NCBI RefSeq assembly: GCF_029277445.1
Contig: NZ_CP119567.1
Location: 1 to 64,000, forward strand
Reading direction: 5' to 3'
DNA length: 64,000 nt
DNA from: Pararhizobium qamdonense
GTDB taxonomy: Bacteria > Pseudomonadota > Alphaproteobacteria > Rhizobiales > Rhizobiaceae
The notes below the pieces were generated by a model. That model saw only the letters and a list, made by a program, of their open reading frames with translations, did not search any database and was not told where the DNA came from. This document shows, in pieces, positions 8,996 through 18,161 of this stretch. Position numbers and translations under genes: made by a program. Numbering within the stretch: position 1 is the stretch's first letter; each line of letters begins with the position of its first letter.

Positions 8996-9517
8996 ATGAA
9001 GACTACGAAACGGAGGCTGCTGATCGGCAGCGCGACGGCAGCATTGATGACATCGACCTTGGCGAAGGTTGCCTTTGCCAAATTGCCGCTTGGCCAGGGA
9101 AGGTATCCAGACAGCCATAAGACCCTGGTGCGGATGATCAAGGTCATGTTCCCGCACAAGAAGTTTGGGGACGGTCCATACGAGCGAACGGCCGACACGG
9201 TCTTCACCGTGGCGGCCAAGACCCCCGCCGGCAATCTCGCCTTGTTAAGCGCGTTGCAGGACCTGCAGGAGAGCGGCTTTAACGCTCTGGATGGCAAGGC
9301 CGCCCTCGCCAAGCTTCAATCCATCCAGGACACCGACTTCTTCAAGCTCGTGAAAGGCACCACCGTCACGACGCTCTATGACGACGCGGAGGTCTGGAGT
9401 GCTCTCGGTTATGAAGGGCCGAGCTTTGACAAAGGCGGTTACCTCAAGCGCGGCTTCAACGATCTGACATGGCTGCCCGAGCCCAGAATTGAGGAATATG
9501 CGGGAGCAGGCCAATGA
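8996..9517 (+). CDS. Tat-exported small subunit-like protein (gluconate 2-dehydrogenase subunit 3 type)
   Basis: The 173-residue protein starts with a twin-arginine-like signal (KTTKRRLLIGSATAALMTST) and continues with an all-alpha domain of the type seen in the small subunit of membrane-bound, flavin-linked sugar dehydrogenases. It overlaps the downstream GMC oxidoreductase by four bases (ATGA), the usual arrangement for the two subunits. The likely role is export and maturation of the flavoprotein partner, which lacks its own signal peptide and would be carried across the membrane with this subunit. No cytochrome c subunit gene follows. Confidence 0.75.
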   Translation: MKTTKRRLLIGSATAALMTSTLAKVAFAKLPLGQGRYPDSHKTLVRMIKVMFPHKKFGDGPYERTADTVFTVAAKTPAGNLALLSALQDLQESGFNALDGKAALAKLQSIQDTDFFKLVKGTTVTTLYDDAEVWSALGYEGPSFDKGGYLKRGFNDLTWLPEPRIEEYAGAGQ

Positions 9518-11079
9518 AACAGATCGCAAAAGACGAACAGGCTGTCGTGATCATCGGATCGGGAGCGGGCGGCGGGACGTTGGCCTATGAGCTGACCAAG
9601 GCGGGTATTGCCTGCGTTCTTCTCGAAGCCGGCGCCTATCTGAAGAACGAAGACTACCACAATAACGAATGGGAAGCGTTCCAGCAGATGGCTTGGCTTG
9701 ACGCTCGCACCACCAGCGGTTCCTGGCGGATAGCCAAGGACTTCCCCGGCCTGCCAGCGTGGATCGTCAAGGCCGTCGGCGGTTCGACCACCCATTGGTC
9801 GGGTGCAACGCCGCGCTTCAAGGACTATGAATTCAAGGCGCGCACAACCTATGGCGAAATCGCCGGGGCGACGCTGCTCGACTGGCCGATTACGCTCGCC
9901 GATCTGGCGCCCTACTATGACAAGGCGGAGATCGCGATGGGATCGACCCATCGCCATGGCCGCCCGGCACTGCCGGCCAACAACAACTATAAAGTCTTTG
10001 CAAACGGCGCTGAACGCGTTGGCTACAAGCTCTATGCGACCGGGCCTTACGCGACAAATGCCGAGCCCTATGACGGCCGGCCGGCATCGATCCAGGACGG
10101 TTTCAACTTCCAGGGCGACAAGAGCAAGGCCAAGTGGAGCACGCTCGTGCGCGAAATCCCTAGAGCTCTGGAGACAGGTCTTTTGGACTTGCGCCCGGAA
10201 AGTCATGTCGTGCGAATAACCCATGACACGTCCGGAAAGGTCGATACGGTCGTTTACGCAGATAAAAGCGGCGCGCTGCATGAGCAGGCTGCCAAAATCG
10301 TTTGCGTCGCCGGCAATTCCATCGAAACGGCACGGTTGCTGCTACTGAGCGAAAGCAGCAGGTTCCCCAAAGGACTAGCCAACAGCTCGGACCAGGTGGG
10401 CCGCAACTACATGCGGCATCTGACCGGATCCGTCTACGCACGATTCGACAAGCCCGTGCATATGTACCGGGGCGAGACCATGGCCGGTATCATTGCGGAC
10501 GAGTCCGTTCACAAACCCGATCGCGGGTTTGCCGGCGGCTATTACATGGAAACGCTGTCTCTGGGTCCGTCATTCCTTGCCGCCTTTGCCGAGCCGGGTG
10601 CATGGGGTCCGGAGTTTGCTGAAATCATGGATGCCTATGACAACACGGCGGGCATGTGGATCGTCGGCGAGGACATGCCGCAGGCAACGAACCGCATTAC
10701 TCTTTCCGCTACCGTCAAAGACCAATGGGGCCTTGCCGCCCCAAACGTGCATTTTGACGATCACGCCAATGATGTGGCGATGCGGACATATGCCTATGAT
10801 CACGCACAAAAGCTCTACGCGGCTGTTGGCGCCATCGATTCCCACCGCACTCCGCCCTATCCTTCGACCCATAACCTTGGGACATGCCGCATGAGCGAGA
10901 AGGCGGAAGACGGGGTTGTCGACAGATGGGGCCGCGCGCATGACGTTCCCAACCTGTTCGTCTCGGACGGATCGGTGATGACGACGGGCGCTGCCGCCAA
11001 CCCGACCTTGACGATCGTCGCACTGGCCATCCGGCAGGCCGAATATATCGCGGATGAGCTCAAGAAGGGCAATATCTGA
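9514..11079 (+). CDS. GMC-family FAD-dependent oxidoreductase, large subunit
   Basis: This is the catalytic flavoprotein of a gluconate- or sorbitol-dehydrogenase-like enzyme that oxidises a sugar, sugar acid or polyol. The N-terminal dinucleotide-binding motif is IGSGAGGGTLAYEL (about residues 14-27) and is closed by the strand VLLEAGAY. The C-terminal half has the GMC signature region: HNLGTCRMS with the catalytic histidine, then SDGSVMTTGAAANPTLT with the second catalytic residue. Length is 521 residues, normal for this branch. It is translationally coupled to its small subunit. Two features are absent: an own signal peptide, and a cytochrome c partner, so the electron acceptor is unknown. 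Confidence 0.9.
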   Translation: MKQIAKDEQAVVIIGSGAGGGTLAYELTKAGIACVLLEAGAYLKNEDYHNNEWEAFQQMAWLDARTTSGSWRIAKDFPGLPAWIVKAVGGSTTHWSGATPRFKDYEFKARTTYGEIAGATLLDWPITLADLAPYYDKAEIAMGSTHRHGRPALPANNNYKVFANGAERVGYKLYATGPYATNAEPYDGRPASIQDGFNFQGDKSKAKWSTLVREIPRALETGLLDLRPESHVVRITHDTSGKVDTVVYADKSGALHEQAAKIVCVAGNSIETARLLLLSESSRFPKGLANSSDQVGRNYMRHLTGSVYARFDKPVHMYRGETMAGIIADESVHKPDRGFAGGYYMETLSLGPSFLAAFAEPGAWGPEFAEIMDAYDNTAGMWIVGEDMPQATNRITLSATVKDQWGLAAPNVHFDDHANDVAMRTYAYDHAQKLYAAVGAIDSHRTPPYPSTHNLGTCRMSEKAEDGVVDRWGRAHDVPNLFVSDGSVMTTGAAANPTLTIVALAIRQAEYIADELKKGNI

Positions 11080-11082
11080 AGT

Positions 11083-11116
11083 TGGACAGGGGCCGCAGCG
11101 CTGCGGCCCCTGTCCA
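11083..11116 (+). terminator. 34-bp perfect palindrome behind the GMC oxidoreductase gene
   Basis: Positions 11083-11099 and 11100-11116 are exact reverse complements, forming a G+C-rich 17-bp stem four bases after the oxidoreductase stop codon. The loop is minimal because GCAGCGCTGC at the centre is itself symmetric. A short ATATTT follows. It separates this operon from the next gene. Confidence 0.75.
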
Positions 11117-11165
11117 TATTTCCAAGCCATGCTATCCTGATTGCGGAGTGGAGAAGGACCGGACC

Positions 11166-11546
11166 GTGTGCAGATTGTTCATCGGCGCAAATTCGCAGCT
11201 TTGGGAAAGCCAGACGCGCTCCATCCGCATGGATGGAATGGTGACGAGCGTACGGCTTGAGACGATGTTCTGGACAGTGCTGGAAGGGGTCGCCGCAAAA
11301 GACGACATGAATGTTCCCCAGCTTCTGCACCAGCTCTACAACGAGTCCATCGACGAGGGTCACGATCTCGGCAATTTCACATCGTTCCTAAGGGTCTGTT
11401 GCCTCCGGTATATCGATCTCCAGCTTAAAGGCCTTCTGGCGCCGAACGGTCAGAATATCCTCTCGACGGACGAGATCCTCACCATGGAGGCAAAACTCCA
11501 CCATCTGCAGACCGAAAAAGTCACGGTCCCCTCGCAAAAACATTAG
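11166..11546 (+). CDS. Ribbon-helix-helix domain protein
   Basis: The 126-residue product begins MCRLFIGANSQLWES and has a short ribbon-helix-helix segment (TRSIRMDGMVTSVRLETMFW) followed by helices (NVPQLLHQLYNE; FTSFLRVCCLRYIDLQ). It matches a family of small alphaproteobacterial RHH proteins, presumed DNA-binding or regulatory. The start is GTG at 11166 behind GGAGAAGGACC; that family typically begins with MCR, which supports this choice over the longer frame from 11082, which lies inside the preceding palindrome. The target is unknown. Confidence 0.75.
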   Translation: MCRLFIGANSQLWESQTRSIRMDGMVTSVRLETMFWTVLEGVAAKDDMNVPQLLHQLYNESIDEGHDLGNFTSFLRVCCLRYIDLQLKGLLAPNGQNILSTDEILTMEAKLHHLQTEKVTVPSQKH

Positions 11547-11709
11547 GTGTTGCGGTACTTTTTATGAGACCGAGGATATTGGAGCTTTTGGAAATATCCG
11601 GAAGCCGTTCGCTCTGTTGCGGGCTCTTGATCCGAAGAACTGTGGAGCCACCAGGACAACCTTCTGTCGTCCACCACTCTCGCAAACTCAAAGTAGGCAA
11701 TCCCCGACG

Positions 11710-12607
11710 CTACATTTTGGCAGGCAAGGCCTTGGCCAACTCGTCGATCGCCAACCGGACACCGAACGGCACATGCGCCGTCTTCATCCACACCGCATGC
11801 ACCGGATACGGAAACCGGCTCTCGTTAGGAAAGACGTTGACAAGAGCGCCAGCGTCGAGCCTGCCTTTGACCAGCCATAGCGGCAGCCACGCAAGGCCTT
11901 CTCCTGCGACTGCGGCGTCGGCGATTGCGTCCAGATCGTCAAGACGAAAGCGTCCGCTGACAGCGATCTTCACATCTGGCCCGGGCTCTCGTGGGAATAC
12001 CCATGGAGCGACAATTCCTGAGCGGCGGTAGAGGATCGCCTTGTGAGCCTCGATGCCGGAAATCGTTGATGGCGCCTCGCTCGCTTGCAGATAGGCGGGA
12101 GATGCGACAACGATCATGTTCTGCGTTGCGAGCCGCCGGGCGATATGATCCGTCCTGTCCGCCAGCTCTCCGGTGCGGACAGCGAAGTCGTATCCCTCTT
12201 CCGCAAGGTCGCTGATGCGATCAGTCAAGGAGAGGTCGAGCTGGAGCGCCGGGAAGCGGCGCGCCAACTGCAAAAATATAGGCATCACGCAAAGCCTGCC
12301 GAAATGGACAGGCAAACTGACCCTCAGCCGCCCGCGGGGCTGCGCCAGATCCTCAGCGACCAAAGCGTCGGCGGCGTCTGCCTCCGCCAGGATCGAGCGG
12401 CATCGTTCGTAATACGCTTTGCCGGGCTCCGTCAAACTTTGCTTTCGCGTGGTACGATGCAGCAGCGTGACACCAAGACGGTCTTCGAGAAATCGTACAT
12501 GCTTGCCCGACCATCGGTCCGGAAATCTCGAAAGCGTCCGCAGCGGCGGCGAACGATCCAAGCTCCACCGCCTTGACGAAAACTGCCATGCTGGTCAAAC
12601 GATCCAT
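11710..12607 (-). pseudogene. LysR-family regulator gene with a frameshift
   Basis: The reading frame from ATG at 12607 encodes a typical LysR N-terminus (MDRLTSMAVFVKAVELGSFA, ending ISGPMVG). At about 12505-12510 it shifts: a run of three G on the minus strand reads GTCGGGCAAGCAT, where GTCGGCAAGCAT would continue in frame. Beyond that, another frame carries the rest of the helix-turn-helix (KHVRFLEDRLGVTLLHRTTR) and a full effector domain to 11710. One extra G therefore breaks an otherwise intact 298-residue regulator. A homopolymer sequencing error is as likely as a real mutation. It is divergent from the dehydrogenase gene at 12708, its probable target. Confidence 0.85.
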
Positions 12608-12707
12608 ATTCGAAACCACTGGTTAGTTCTGGGGTTAGCGATCGGCCATTTATTCCTTCGCGCACGAGATTCATAGATCATTCCAAACAATATTGGGAGT
12701 GATCATC

Positions 12708-13697
12708 ATGGCACGCGCTATCGTATTCCACCGGCATGGCGGACCGGAGGTGTTGCGGATCGAGGACATCGACACGCCTGTTCCTGGCCTCAGTGAGGTT
12801 CGCATCCGCGTAAAAGCGTTGGGGCTTAACCGCGCCGAAGCGCTGATCCGGGAAGGCACTTACATCGAAAAGCCGACATTTCCGGCACGGCTCGGACTTG
12901 AGGCATCCGGCATCATTGACGCGGTCGGCGCAGGCGTCGAAGGATTGTCGCTTAGTGATGCGGTCAGCGTCATTCCTCCGCTATCGATGACCACCTATCC
13001 GACCCATGGCGAGTTCGCCGTCCTGCCGGCCGGCCATATCGTCAAACACCCCGCAAACCTTGGCTGGGAGGAAGCCGCCGCTGTCTGGATGCCATTCCTG
13101 ACGGCCTATGGCGCCCTTGTGGATCTGGCGCAATTGCGTCCGGGCGAGCCCGTTGTCATCACCGCAGCATCGAGCAGCGTGGGCATTGCCGCGATCCAGA
13201 TTGCCCGCAGGATCGGCGCCATCCCTCTTGCGCTCACCCGCACATCGGCGAAGCGGCAGGCTTTGCTCGACGCCGGAGCGGAACATGTGATCGCCACCAT
13301 GGAAGAGCCGCTTCCCGAGCGGCTGCGGCAGATTGCCGGTTCCAACAATATCCGGGTCATTCTCGACGCGGTCGGCGGGCCGATGGTCGGCGCGCTTTCG
13401 GATGCCATGTCAAAAGGCGGCATCCTCATCGAATATGGCGGTCTCGATCCGCTGCCGACACCGTTTCCACTGGCTGCAGCTTTATCAAAGAGCCTGACCT
13501 TGCGAGGATATCTGGTGCACGAACTCATCCGCAATTCGGCCCGCCTGGAACTTGCGAAGGCCTTCATTGTCGAGGGACTGACCTCCGGCGCGTTCACGCC
13601 GCAGATCGCCAGGACCTTCGTGTTTGACGATATCGTCGAAGCTTACCGCTATCTCGAATCCAACACGCAGTTTGGCAAGGTTGTCGTCACTCTTTAG
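12708..13697 (+). CDS. Zinc-independent MDR dehydrogenase, NADPH:quinone oxidoreductase-like
   Basis: The 329 residues form a medium-chain dehydrogenase: a GroES-like N-terminal half (GLEASGIIDAVGAGVEG) and a Rossmann domain with the AASSSVGIAAIQIARRIGA nucleotide-binding motif. The catalytic and structural zinc cysteines are missing, which places it with quinone oxidoreductases and enoyl reductases and not with alcohol dehydrogenases. ATG at 12708 follows GGGAG and is preferred over an upstream TTG. The start lies about 100 bases from the divergent, frameshifted LysR gene, a common regulator-target arrangement. Substrate unknown. Confidence 0.85.
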   Translation: MARAIVFHRHGGPEVLRIEDIDTPVPGLSEVRIRVKALGLNRAEALIREGTYIEKPTFPARLGLEASGIIDAVGAGVEGLSLSDAVSVIPPLSMTTYPTHGEFAVLPAGHIVKHPANLGWEEAAAVWMPFLTAYGALVDLAQLRPGEPVVITAASSSVGIAAIQIARRIGAIPLALTRTSAKRQALLDAGAEHVIATMEEPLPERLRQIAGSNNIRVILDAVGGPMVGALSDAMSKGGILIEYGGLDPLPTPFPLAAALSKSLTLRGYLVHELIRNSARLELAKAFIVEGLTSGAFTPQIARTFVFDDIVEAYRYLESNTQFGKVVVTL

Positions 13698-13834
13698 GCG
13701 CGGGTAAATGCTGGACGAGCAGCCATGGGAACATGGCGCCAACGTTCAACGAACTGCATGCGTCGGAGTAGAAGGCGCCGAAGCGGGTATCGAAGAATAT
13801 CTCGAAATCAAGGCTTTCCACATGGCTGGCCTCA

Positions 13835-13856
13835 CCTGAGCCCGGTTAAACTCAGG
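13835..13856 (-). terminator. Weak hairpin behind the phosphonate operon
   Basis: CCTGAG (13835-13840) and CTCAGG (13851-13856) form a six-base stem about 20 bases beyond the stop of the last gene of the minus-strand operon. There is no long T-run. It is the best end signal in the gap; another short stem, GCCATG/CATGGC, lies at 13722-13737 and would serve the opposite strand. Confidence 0.35.
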
Positions 13857-13876
13857 AGCACTAAAGGCGCACCCAG

Positions 13877-15415
13877 TCATCGTCCAAACTGACGTTGCGC
13901 GTATCTCTCTCCATAGAGCCGGTCACCCACAGCTTGAAGGCAGGACAGTTCTTCGTTCTCATGGCTGAGCCGATGGTTGAGCAGCCGTTCAAGGCCTTCG
14001 GTGCGAAATGTCCGCATTGCGGGATCGGCGGTGCGATCGGTTGACTCGTGAGGGTCTTCTGTGAGGTTGTAGAAGACCGGCGGAAGGCCGGGAAAATGGA
14101 CGTATTTGAATTCCGATGTGCGGACGACATGAAGGTTACAGAGTGCGGAAGGCAGGCTCAGTTGGCGTTCGAATGTGAGGTCGCGCAAATTCCGGAAATC
14201 GTGGCTCCAATATACGGCATCCCGCCACGCCGTCGATTGCCCCATCAGATGCGGCAGAAGGCTTCGGCCATCGAGATTGATATCGTGTTCCAAGCCCAGG
14301 AGATCGATGAGTGTCGGAAAAACGTCGACGGCTTCGGTGAACGCGCCGATGGTCTTGCCGCCGGGCATTCCAGGTGCCCGGATGATCAGCGGGATGTGGG
14401 CTGAAGCGTCAAACCAGCCCAGCTTTCCCAGCAGGCCATGATCGAAAAGCTGTTCACCATGGTCGCCGGATAGGATGAAAATCGTGTTCTCCCACGAATT
14501 CCCAGCCTTTAGCGCGTCGATAATACGCCCGACGTGAAAGTCGACCTCCAGGGCGAGTGCGGCATAGGCCCGGCGAATGGCGCGGATCACCTCGGGGGAG
14601 GCTTGGTGCGGCGCTCCGCTCGCGTTCGGAACAAAGCTTCCAACACTGAGCGTGTTTCGGTAGGCTTGCATCAATGGGTGTTCGGCTTTCGCCCTGTAAG
14701 GAATTTGGGGCAACTCGACAGACTGCATGTCGATCTGTTCAAGCCAATGGCTCGCTGCGGCAAACGGTGGATGCGGTGCGATATAGGATATGTGGGCAAA
14801 GAGGGGCTCGGTCCCCTGTGTCGAAAGATGGGCCAGAAATCGATCGGTGAGGAAGGCCGTCTCGGAATCCTCGGCGTCGAAGACGGTGGGTTCCCCAAGA
14901 TTGCGAAGTTTGAAGACCTGGTCCCGTCCTTTCGACGGATCGGGAACATTGATGCCTTTTTTTATTAGATGGGCGATCCATGGCCGCGCCGCCTCATCGA
15001 GCAGGCAGCCGATGTCGAGGCCGGGAGCGACATTTTCATAATTCGCCCGCGCCGGATCGCCGGCCGTCAGCTGACGCGGGTCCAACGTCGTATCGGTGTA
15101 GCCGAATAGAATGGGCGCATATCCTACCGCGCGTGCCGCCTGAAACAGCGTACGATGCCGGGCATCCAGAGGACTGCCATTTTGAATGGAGCGATGTTTG
15201 TGCGGATACAGTCCCGTCAACAGGCTGGCGCGGGCTGGTCCACATGGATAGGCTTGGCAATAATGCGCGGCAAAACTCACGGCTTCTGCCGCCAGGGCAT
15301 CCAAATTGGGCGTGTTCAGCCAACTCTTGCGGCCAGGTGCAAGATCGCCGCGCCACTGATCGACCGTGATGAAGACCACATTCGGGCGTTTTGAGACGTC
15401 AGTTTGCGAAGACAT
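13877..15415 (-). CDS. Sulfatase-superfamily hydrolase, phosphonate monoester hydrolase-like
   Basis: The protein belongs to the formylglycine-dependent branch of the alkaline phosphatase superfamily. Cys58 in CGPARASLLTG sits in the C-x-P-A/S-R motif that is oxidised to formylglycine. Metal ligands are visible as VDQWRGD (near residue 19) and SGDHGEQLFDHG. From ATG 15415 it has 512 residues; rhizobial phosphonate monoester hydrolases are about this size with the nucleophile at about position 57. There is no signal peptide, so it is cytoplasmic. It ends a phosphonate operon and overlaps the transporter ATPase gene by 17 bases. Release of a phosphonate such as 2-aminoethylphosphonate from an imported ester is inferred. 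Confidence 0.8.
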   Translation of the reverse strand: MSSQTDVSKRPNVVFITVDQWRGDLAPGRKSWLNTPNLDALAAEAVSFAAHYCQAYPCGPARASLLTGLYPHKHRSIQNGSPLDARHRTLFQAARAVGYAPILFGYTDTTLDPRQLTAGDPARANYENVAPGLDIGCLLDEAARPWIAHLIKKGINVPDPSKGRDQVFKLRNLGEPTVFDAEDSETAFLTDRFLAHLSTQGTEPLFAHISYIAPHPPFAAASHWLEQIDMQSVELPQIPYRAKAEHPLMQAYRNTLSVGSFVPNASGAPHQASPEVIRAIRRAYAALALEVDFHVGRIIDALKAGNSWENTIFILSGDHGEQLFDHGLLGKLGWFDASAHIPLIIRAPGMPGGKTIGAFTEAVDVFPTLIDLLGLEHDINLDGRSLLPHLMGQSTAWRDAVYWSHDFRNLRDLTFERQLSLPSALCNLHVVRTSEFKYVHFPGLPPVFYNLTEDPHESTDRTADPAMRTFRTEGLERLLNHRLSHENEELSCLQAVGDRLYGERYAQRQFGR

Positions 15416-16439
15416 GCGCATCCTCGGACCGAAAAGCAACATTCAGCTGGTCTCCAGCGCGCACAGTTCTTACGTCGCGGCTTGCAGCGTCGAGGCTGAG
15501 GCGAATCTGGCCATCGGGACCTTCGGCGACGAGGTTGAGGCGCGTGACAGGCCCCTGATATAACCGGGCCTCGACCTGGGCCCGCAGCCCCTTTCCGTCG
15601 CCACAGATCATCAGGTCTTCGGCGCGAACGAAGATCGGCACGGGGCCGCTCTGCGCCGGTGACGGCAGCGTGAAAAAGTCTCCAAGGCGAAGCATGCCGT
15701 CCCGTGGCTCAAGGAGAATTCGATTGCGTGTCCCAACGAAATTGGCAGCAAATTCGGTTGCCGGGCGATCGTAAAGTTCTTCGGGGCTGGCAACTTGATC
15801 GATATATCCGCCTTGCATGATGACGACGCGATCGGCGATGGCCAGCGCCTCGGCCTGATCATGCGTGACGAGGATTGCCGTTGTGCCAACCGCCTTTTGG
15901 ATACGTGCGATTTCATCGCGCAAATGATGGCGAACTTGCGCGTCCAGTGCCGATAAAGGTTCGTCCAGCAAGAGGACATCCGGGTTTGGAGCAAGTGCTC
16001 TGGCCAGAGCGGTGCGTTGCTGTTGGCCGCCGGACAACTGGTTCGGATGGTGATCGGCCCGCTCCGACATCCCAGTCAGATGCAGCAATTCGTCAACCCG
16101 CTTGGCAATCAATTTGGACGCTTCACCTGCGACCTTGAGCGGAAAGCCGATGTTTTCACGGACGGTCATGTTCGGGAACAGCGAATACCCCTGAAACACC
16201 ATGCCAATACGGCGCTTTTGCACGGTCAATGCGGTGACATCCTTGTCTCCAAACAGAATACGTCCGCCATCCGGCTTGGCAAGCCCTGCGATGATGCGCA
16301 GCAATGTGGTCTTGCCGCATCCCGAGCTTCCAAGCAGCGCAATCATCTCTCCCTTTTTGATCTGGAGATTGATGCCGCGCAGGGCAGGCTTGTCATTGAA
16401 GCTCTTCGTGATGCTATTGATTGAGATCGGGGTGCTCAT
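15399..16439 (-). CDS. ABC transporter ATP-binding protein, phosphonate (2-aminoethylphosphonate) uptake
   Basis: The 346-residue ATPase has Walker A GSSGCGKTT, the signature LSGGQQQRTALARAL, Walker B VLLLDEP and the H-loop ILVTHDQAEAL. The C-terminal regulatory domain is of the TOBE type found in PotA, FbpC and PhnT-like importers. It overlaps the upstream permease gene by four bases and the downstream hydrolase gene by 17. Function is assigned from the operon, which also encodes phosphonoacetaldehyde hydrolase. By fold alone it could serve iron, spermidine or sulfate transport. Confidence 0.85.
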   Translation of the reverse strand: MSTPISINSITKSFNDKPALRGINLQIKKGEMIALLGSSGCGKTTLLRIIAGLAKPDGGRILFGDKDVTALTVQKRRIGMVFQGYSLFPNMTVRENIGFPLKVAGEASKLIAKRVDELLHLTGMSERADHHPNQLSGGQQQRTALARALAPNPDVLLLDEPLSALDAQVRHHLRDEIARIQKAVGTTAILVTHDQAEALAIADRVVIMQGGYIDQVASPEELYDRPATEFAANFVGTRNRILLEPRDGMLRLGDFFTLPSPAQSGPVPIFVRAEDLMICGDGKGLRAQVEARLYQGPVTRLNLVAEGPDGQIRLSLDAASRDVRTVRAGDQLNVAFRSEDAHVFAN

Positions 16440-17257
16440 TTGGAAATCTTTCCGTTTGTCATGGCGTTGCCGTTGAGCCAGATCACCGCAACCGAAAGGA
16501 CCAAGGTCACGACGAAGTTGATGATCGTCATTACTGCCAGAAGATTGTAGTCCGCATCCGCGCCCTTCAACATGTTCAAGAGATAGAGTTGAGCCGTCTC
16601 GAACCGCGTTCCCACCAGCATCTGCGCCAGGGCGATTTCGTTAAAGGACGTTCCGAAGGCCATGATCAAAGCGGTTGCGATGCCTGCCGTAACGTTCGGA
16701 AGAATGACATGCCCGATGGCTTGCCCGGTGTTTGCGCCGCAGCAGCTGGCAGCCTCGGTCAATTGTTCGACCCGTGCAGCGGCCATGGCATTGTCGAGCG
16801 TCCAGTATACGAACGGAAAGGCGATAGCGACATGCGAGAACATCAATAACCCGATGGTGCCCTGAAGCGACGGGAAATAGTCGCCCGTGAACTGGAGCAG
16901 CCCGAGTGCGATCACCAGGATCGGCAGTGCAAAGGGAATAGCCGCCACGACCTGCAGAACATTCTTGATGGCAGGGTTGACCACCCGCTGCCAGTAGATC
17001 GCCGGCAGTGCGAGGATCACCGTCACCAACGCGACGACGACAGCGAGCATTATTGTTCGCAACAGCACTGCCGTAAAGCGGCTGTCATGCATCGATTTGA
17101 TCCAATGCGCGATCGTGTAACCCTCAGGCAAAGGGTTGGTCGTCCAGACCGTTGCAAGCGAATACAAAAATGTCGCAATCATTGGAAGGGTGACGTAGGC
17201 AACGATCAGGCTGAGAAAGCCCAGACCGTTCCAGCCGAACTGCGGTTTCAAAGCCAT
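16436..17257 (-). CDS. ABC transporter permease, phosphonate uptake, second subunit
   Basis: The 273-residue inner-membrane protein has about six hydrophobic segments, starting with FLSLIVAYVTLPMIATFLYSL, and the EAA loop variant EAASCCGANTGQAIGHVILP that contacts the ATPase. It belongs to the PotC/PhnV type of permease. It overlaps the upstream permease by ten bases and the ATPase by four, so the transporter subunits should be made together. Substrate assignment rests on the neighbouring phosphonate enzymes. Confidence 0.85.
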   Translation of the reverse strand: MALKPQFGWNGLGFLSLIVAYVTLPMIATFLYSLATVWTTNPLPEGYTIAHWIKSMHDSRFTAVLLRTIMLAVVVALVTVILALPAIYWQRVVNPAIKNVLQVVAAIPFALPILVIALGLLQFTGDYFPSLQGTIGLLMFSHVAIAFPFVYWTLDNAMAAARVEQLTEAASCCGANTGQAIGHVILPNVTAGIATALIMAFGTSFNEIALAQMLVGTRFETAQLYLLNMLKGADADYNLLAVMTIINFVVTLVLSVAVIWLNGNAMTNGKISK

Positions 17258-18159
17258 CTTGCGCCCCTTTTCAAGAGAATGCGGTAAAACAGCAGGGATA
17301 CGAAGGCAAAGATCATCAGCAGCGAGGCCATGACCGGCATCCGGTTGTTACCAAACAGCGAGCCGAGCATGGTGCGGCTCATATCGAGCGTAATCAGCGG
17401 ATAGGCCGGGCGTCCTTCGGAGGACAATGCAATCGGCAAACCGTAAAGGCTCAGCGATGACGTGAAGATCAGGATCCAACCGGCACCGATATAAGGAAGC
17501 AGCACGGGCAGCCCGACATATTGCCAGAACTGCCTTCGGCTCGCACCGCAGCATTGGCAGGCCTCCCACCAGTCGTCACGAATGAGCGCGACGGCAGGCA
17601 GGGTAAGAAGGACGAACATCGGCACGAAACTATATTCATAAGCGATCACAAAACCCCAAAAGCTGCTCGGCGGCGGCGGTGCGAAGTCCAGGCCAAGCGA
17701 GCGCATGGCCAAGGTGATCATGCCGTAAGCACCCAGCGTGGCCATAAAGCCGAAAGCCAAACCGATACCCGAGAAATTCTGAGCGACTGTCAAAAGTCCG
17801 AGATTGAAGATGCGCGACGCGTGTCCCATTTTAGTGATCAGCCAAGTCAAGGGCGTGCCAACAATTGTTGCAATCGAAGCCACGGTTGCAGCCAGCAGGA
17901 TGCTGTTCAAGATTGCCTGCCGGGCAGAGCGGCTTGAAAGCACGTCACTCCAGTTGCTCAAGGTGAATCCAGATCCGGTGGCGTCTGCGAAACTGCCACG
18001 GATGAGGATCAAGCAGGGTATGACCAACAGGGAAATGCTAACGAGGATGATCGGCAGGGCCGGTCCCCATGCGAAAAGCCAGTGCCGGAGAGCCGCGACG
18101 AGGACTGATCGCCCCCGCCGGCTTTCCGGCGCAACGTCCTGTGCGCCGATGATCGACAT
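17248..18159 (-). CDS. ABC transporter permease, phosphonate uptake, first subunit
   Basis: The 303-residue inner-membrane protein has a cytoplasmic N-terminus (residues 1-30), about six membrane segments, and the EAA loop WEACQCCGASRRQFWQYVGL. It is a PotB/PhnU-type permease that pairs with the product of the next gene. The ATG lies two bases after the stop of the binding-protein gene. Known 2-aminoethylphosphonate systems have either two separate permeases, as here, or one fused protein. Confidence 0.85.
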   Translation of the reverse strand: MSIIGAQDVAPESRRGRSVLVAALRHWLFAWGPALPIILVSISLLVIPCLILIRGSFADATGSGFTLSNWSDVLSSRSARQAILNSILLAATVASIATIVGTPLTWLITKMGHASRIFNLGLLTVAQNFSGIGLAFGFMATLGAYGMITLAMRSLGLDFAPPPPSSFWGFVIAYEYSFVPMFVLLTLPAVALIRDDWWEACQCCGASRRQFWQYVGLPVLLPYIGAGWILIFTSSLSLYGLPIALSSEGRPAYPLITLDMSRTMLGSLFGNNRMPVMASLLMIFAFVSLLFYRILLKRGARWL

Positions 18160-18161
18160 TG

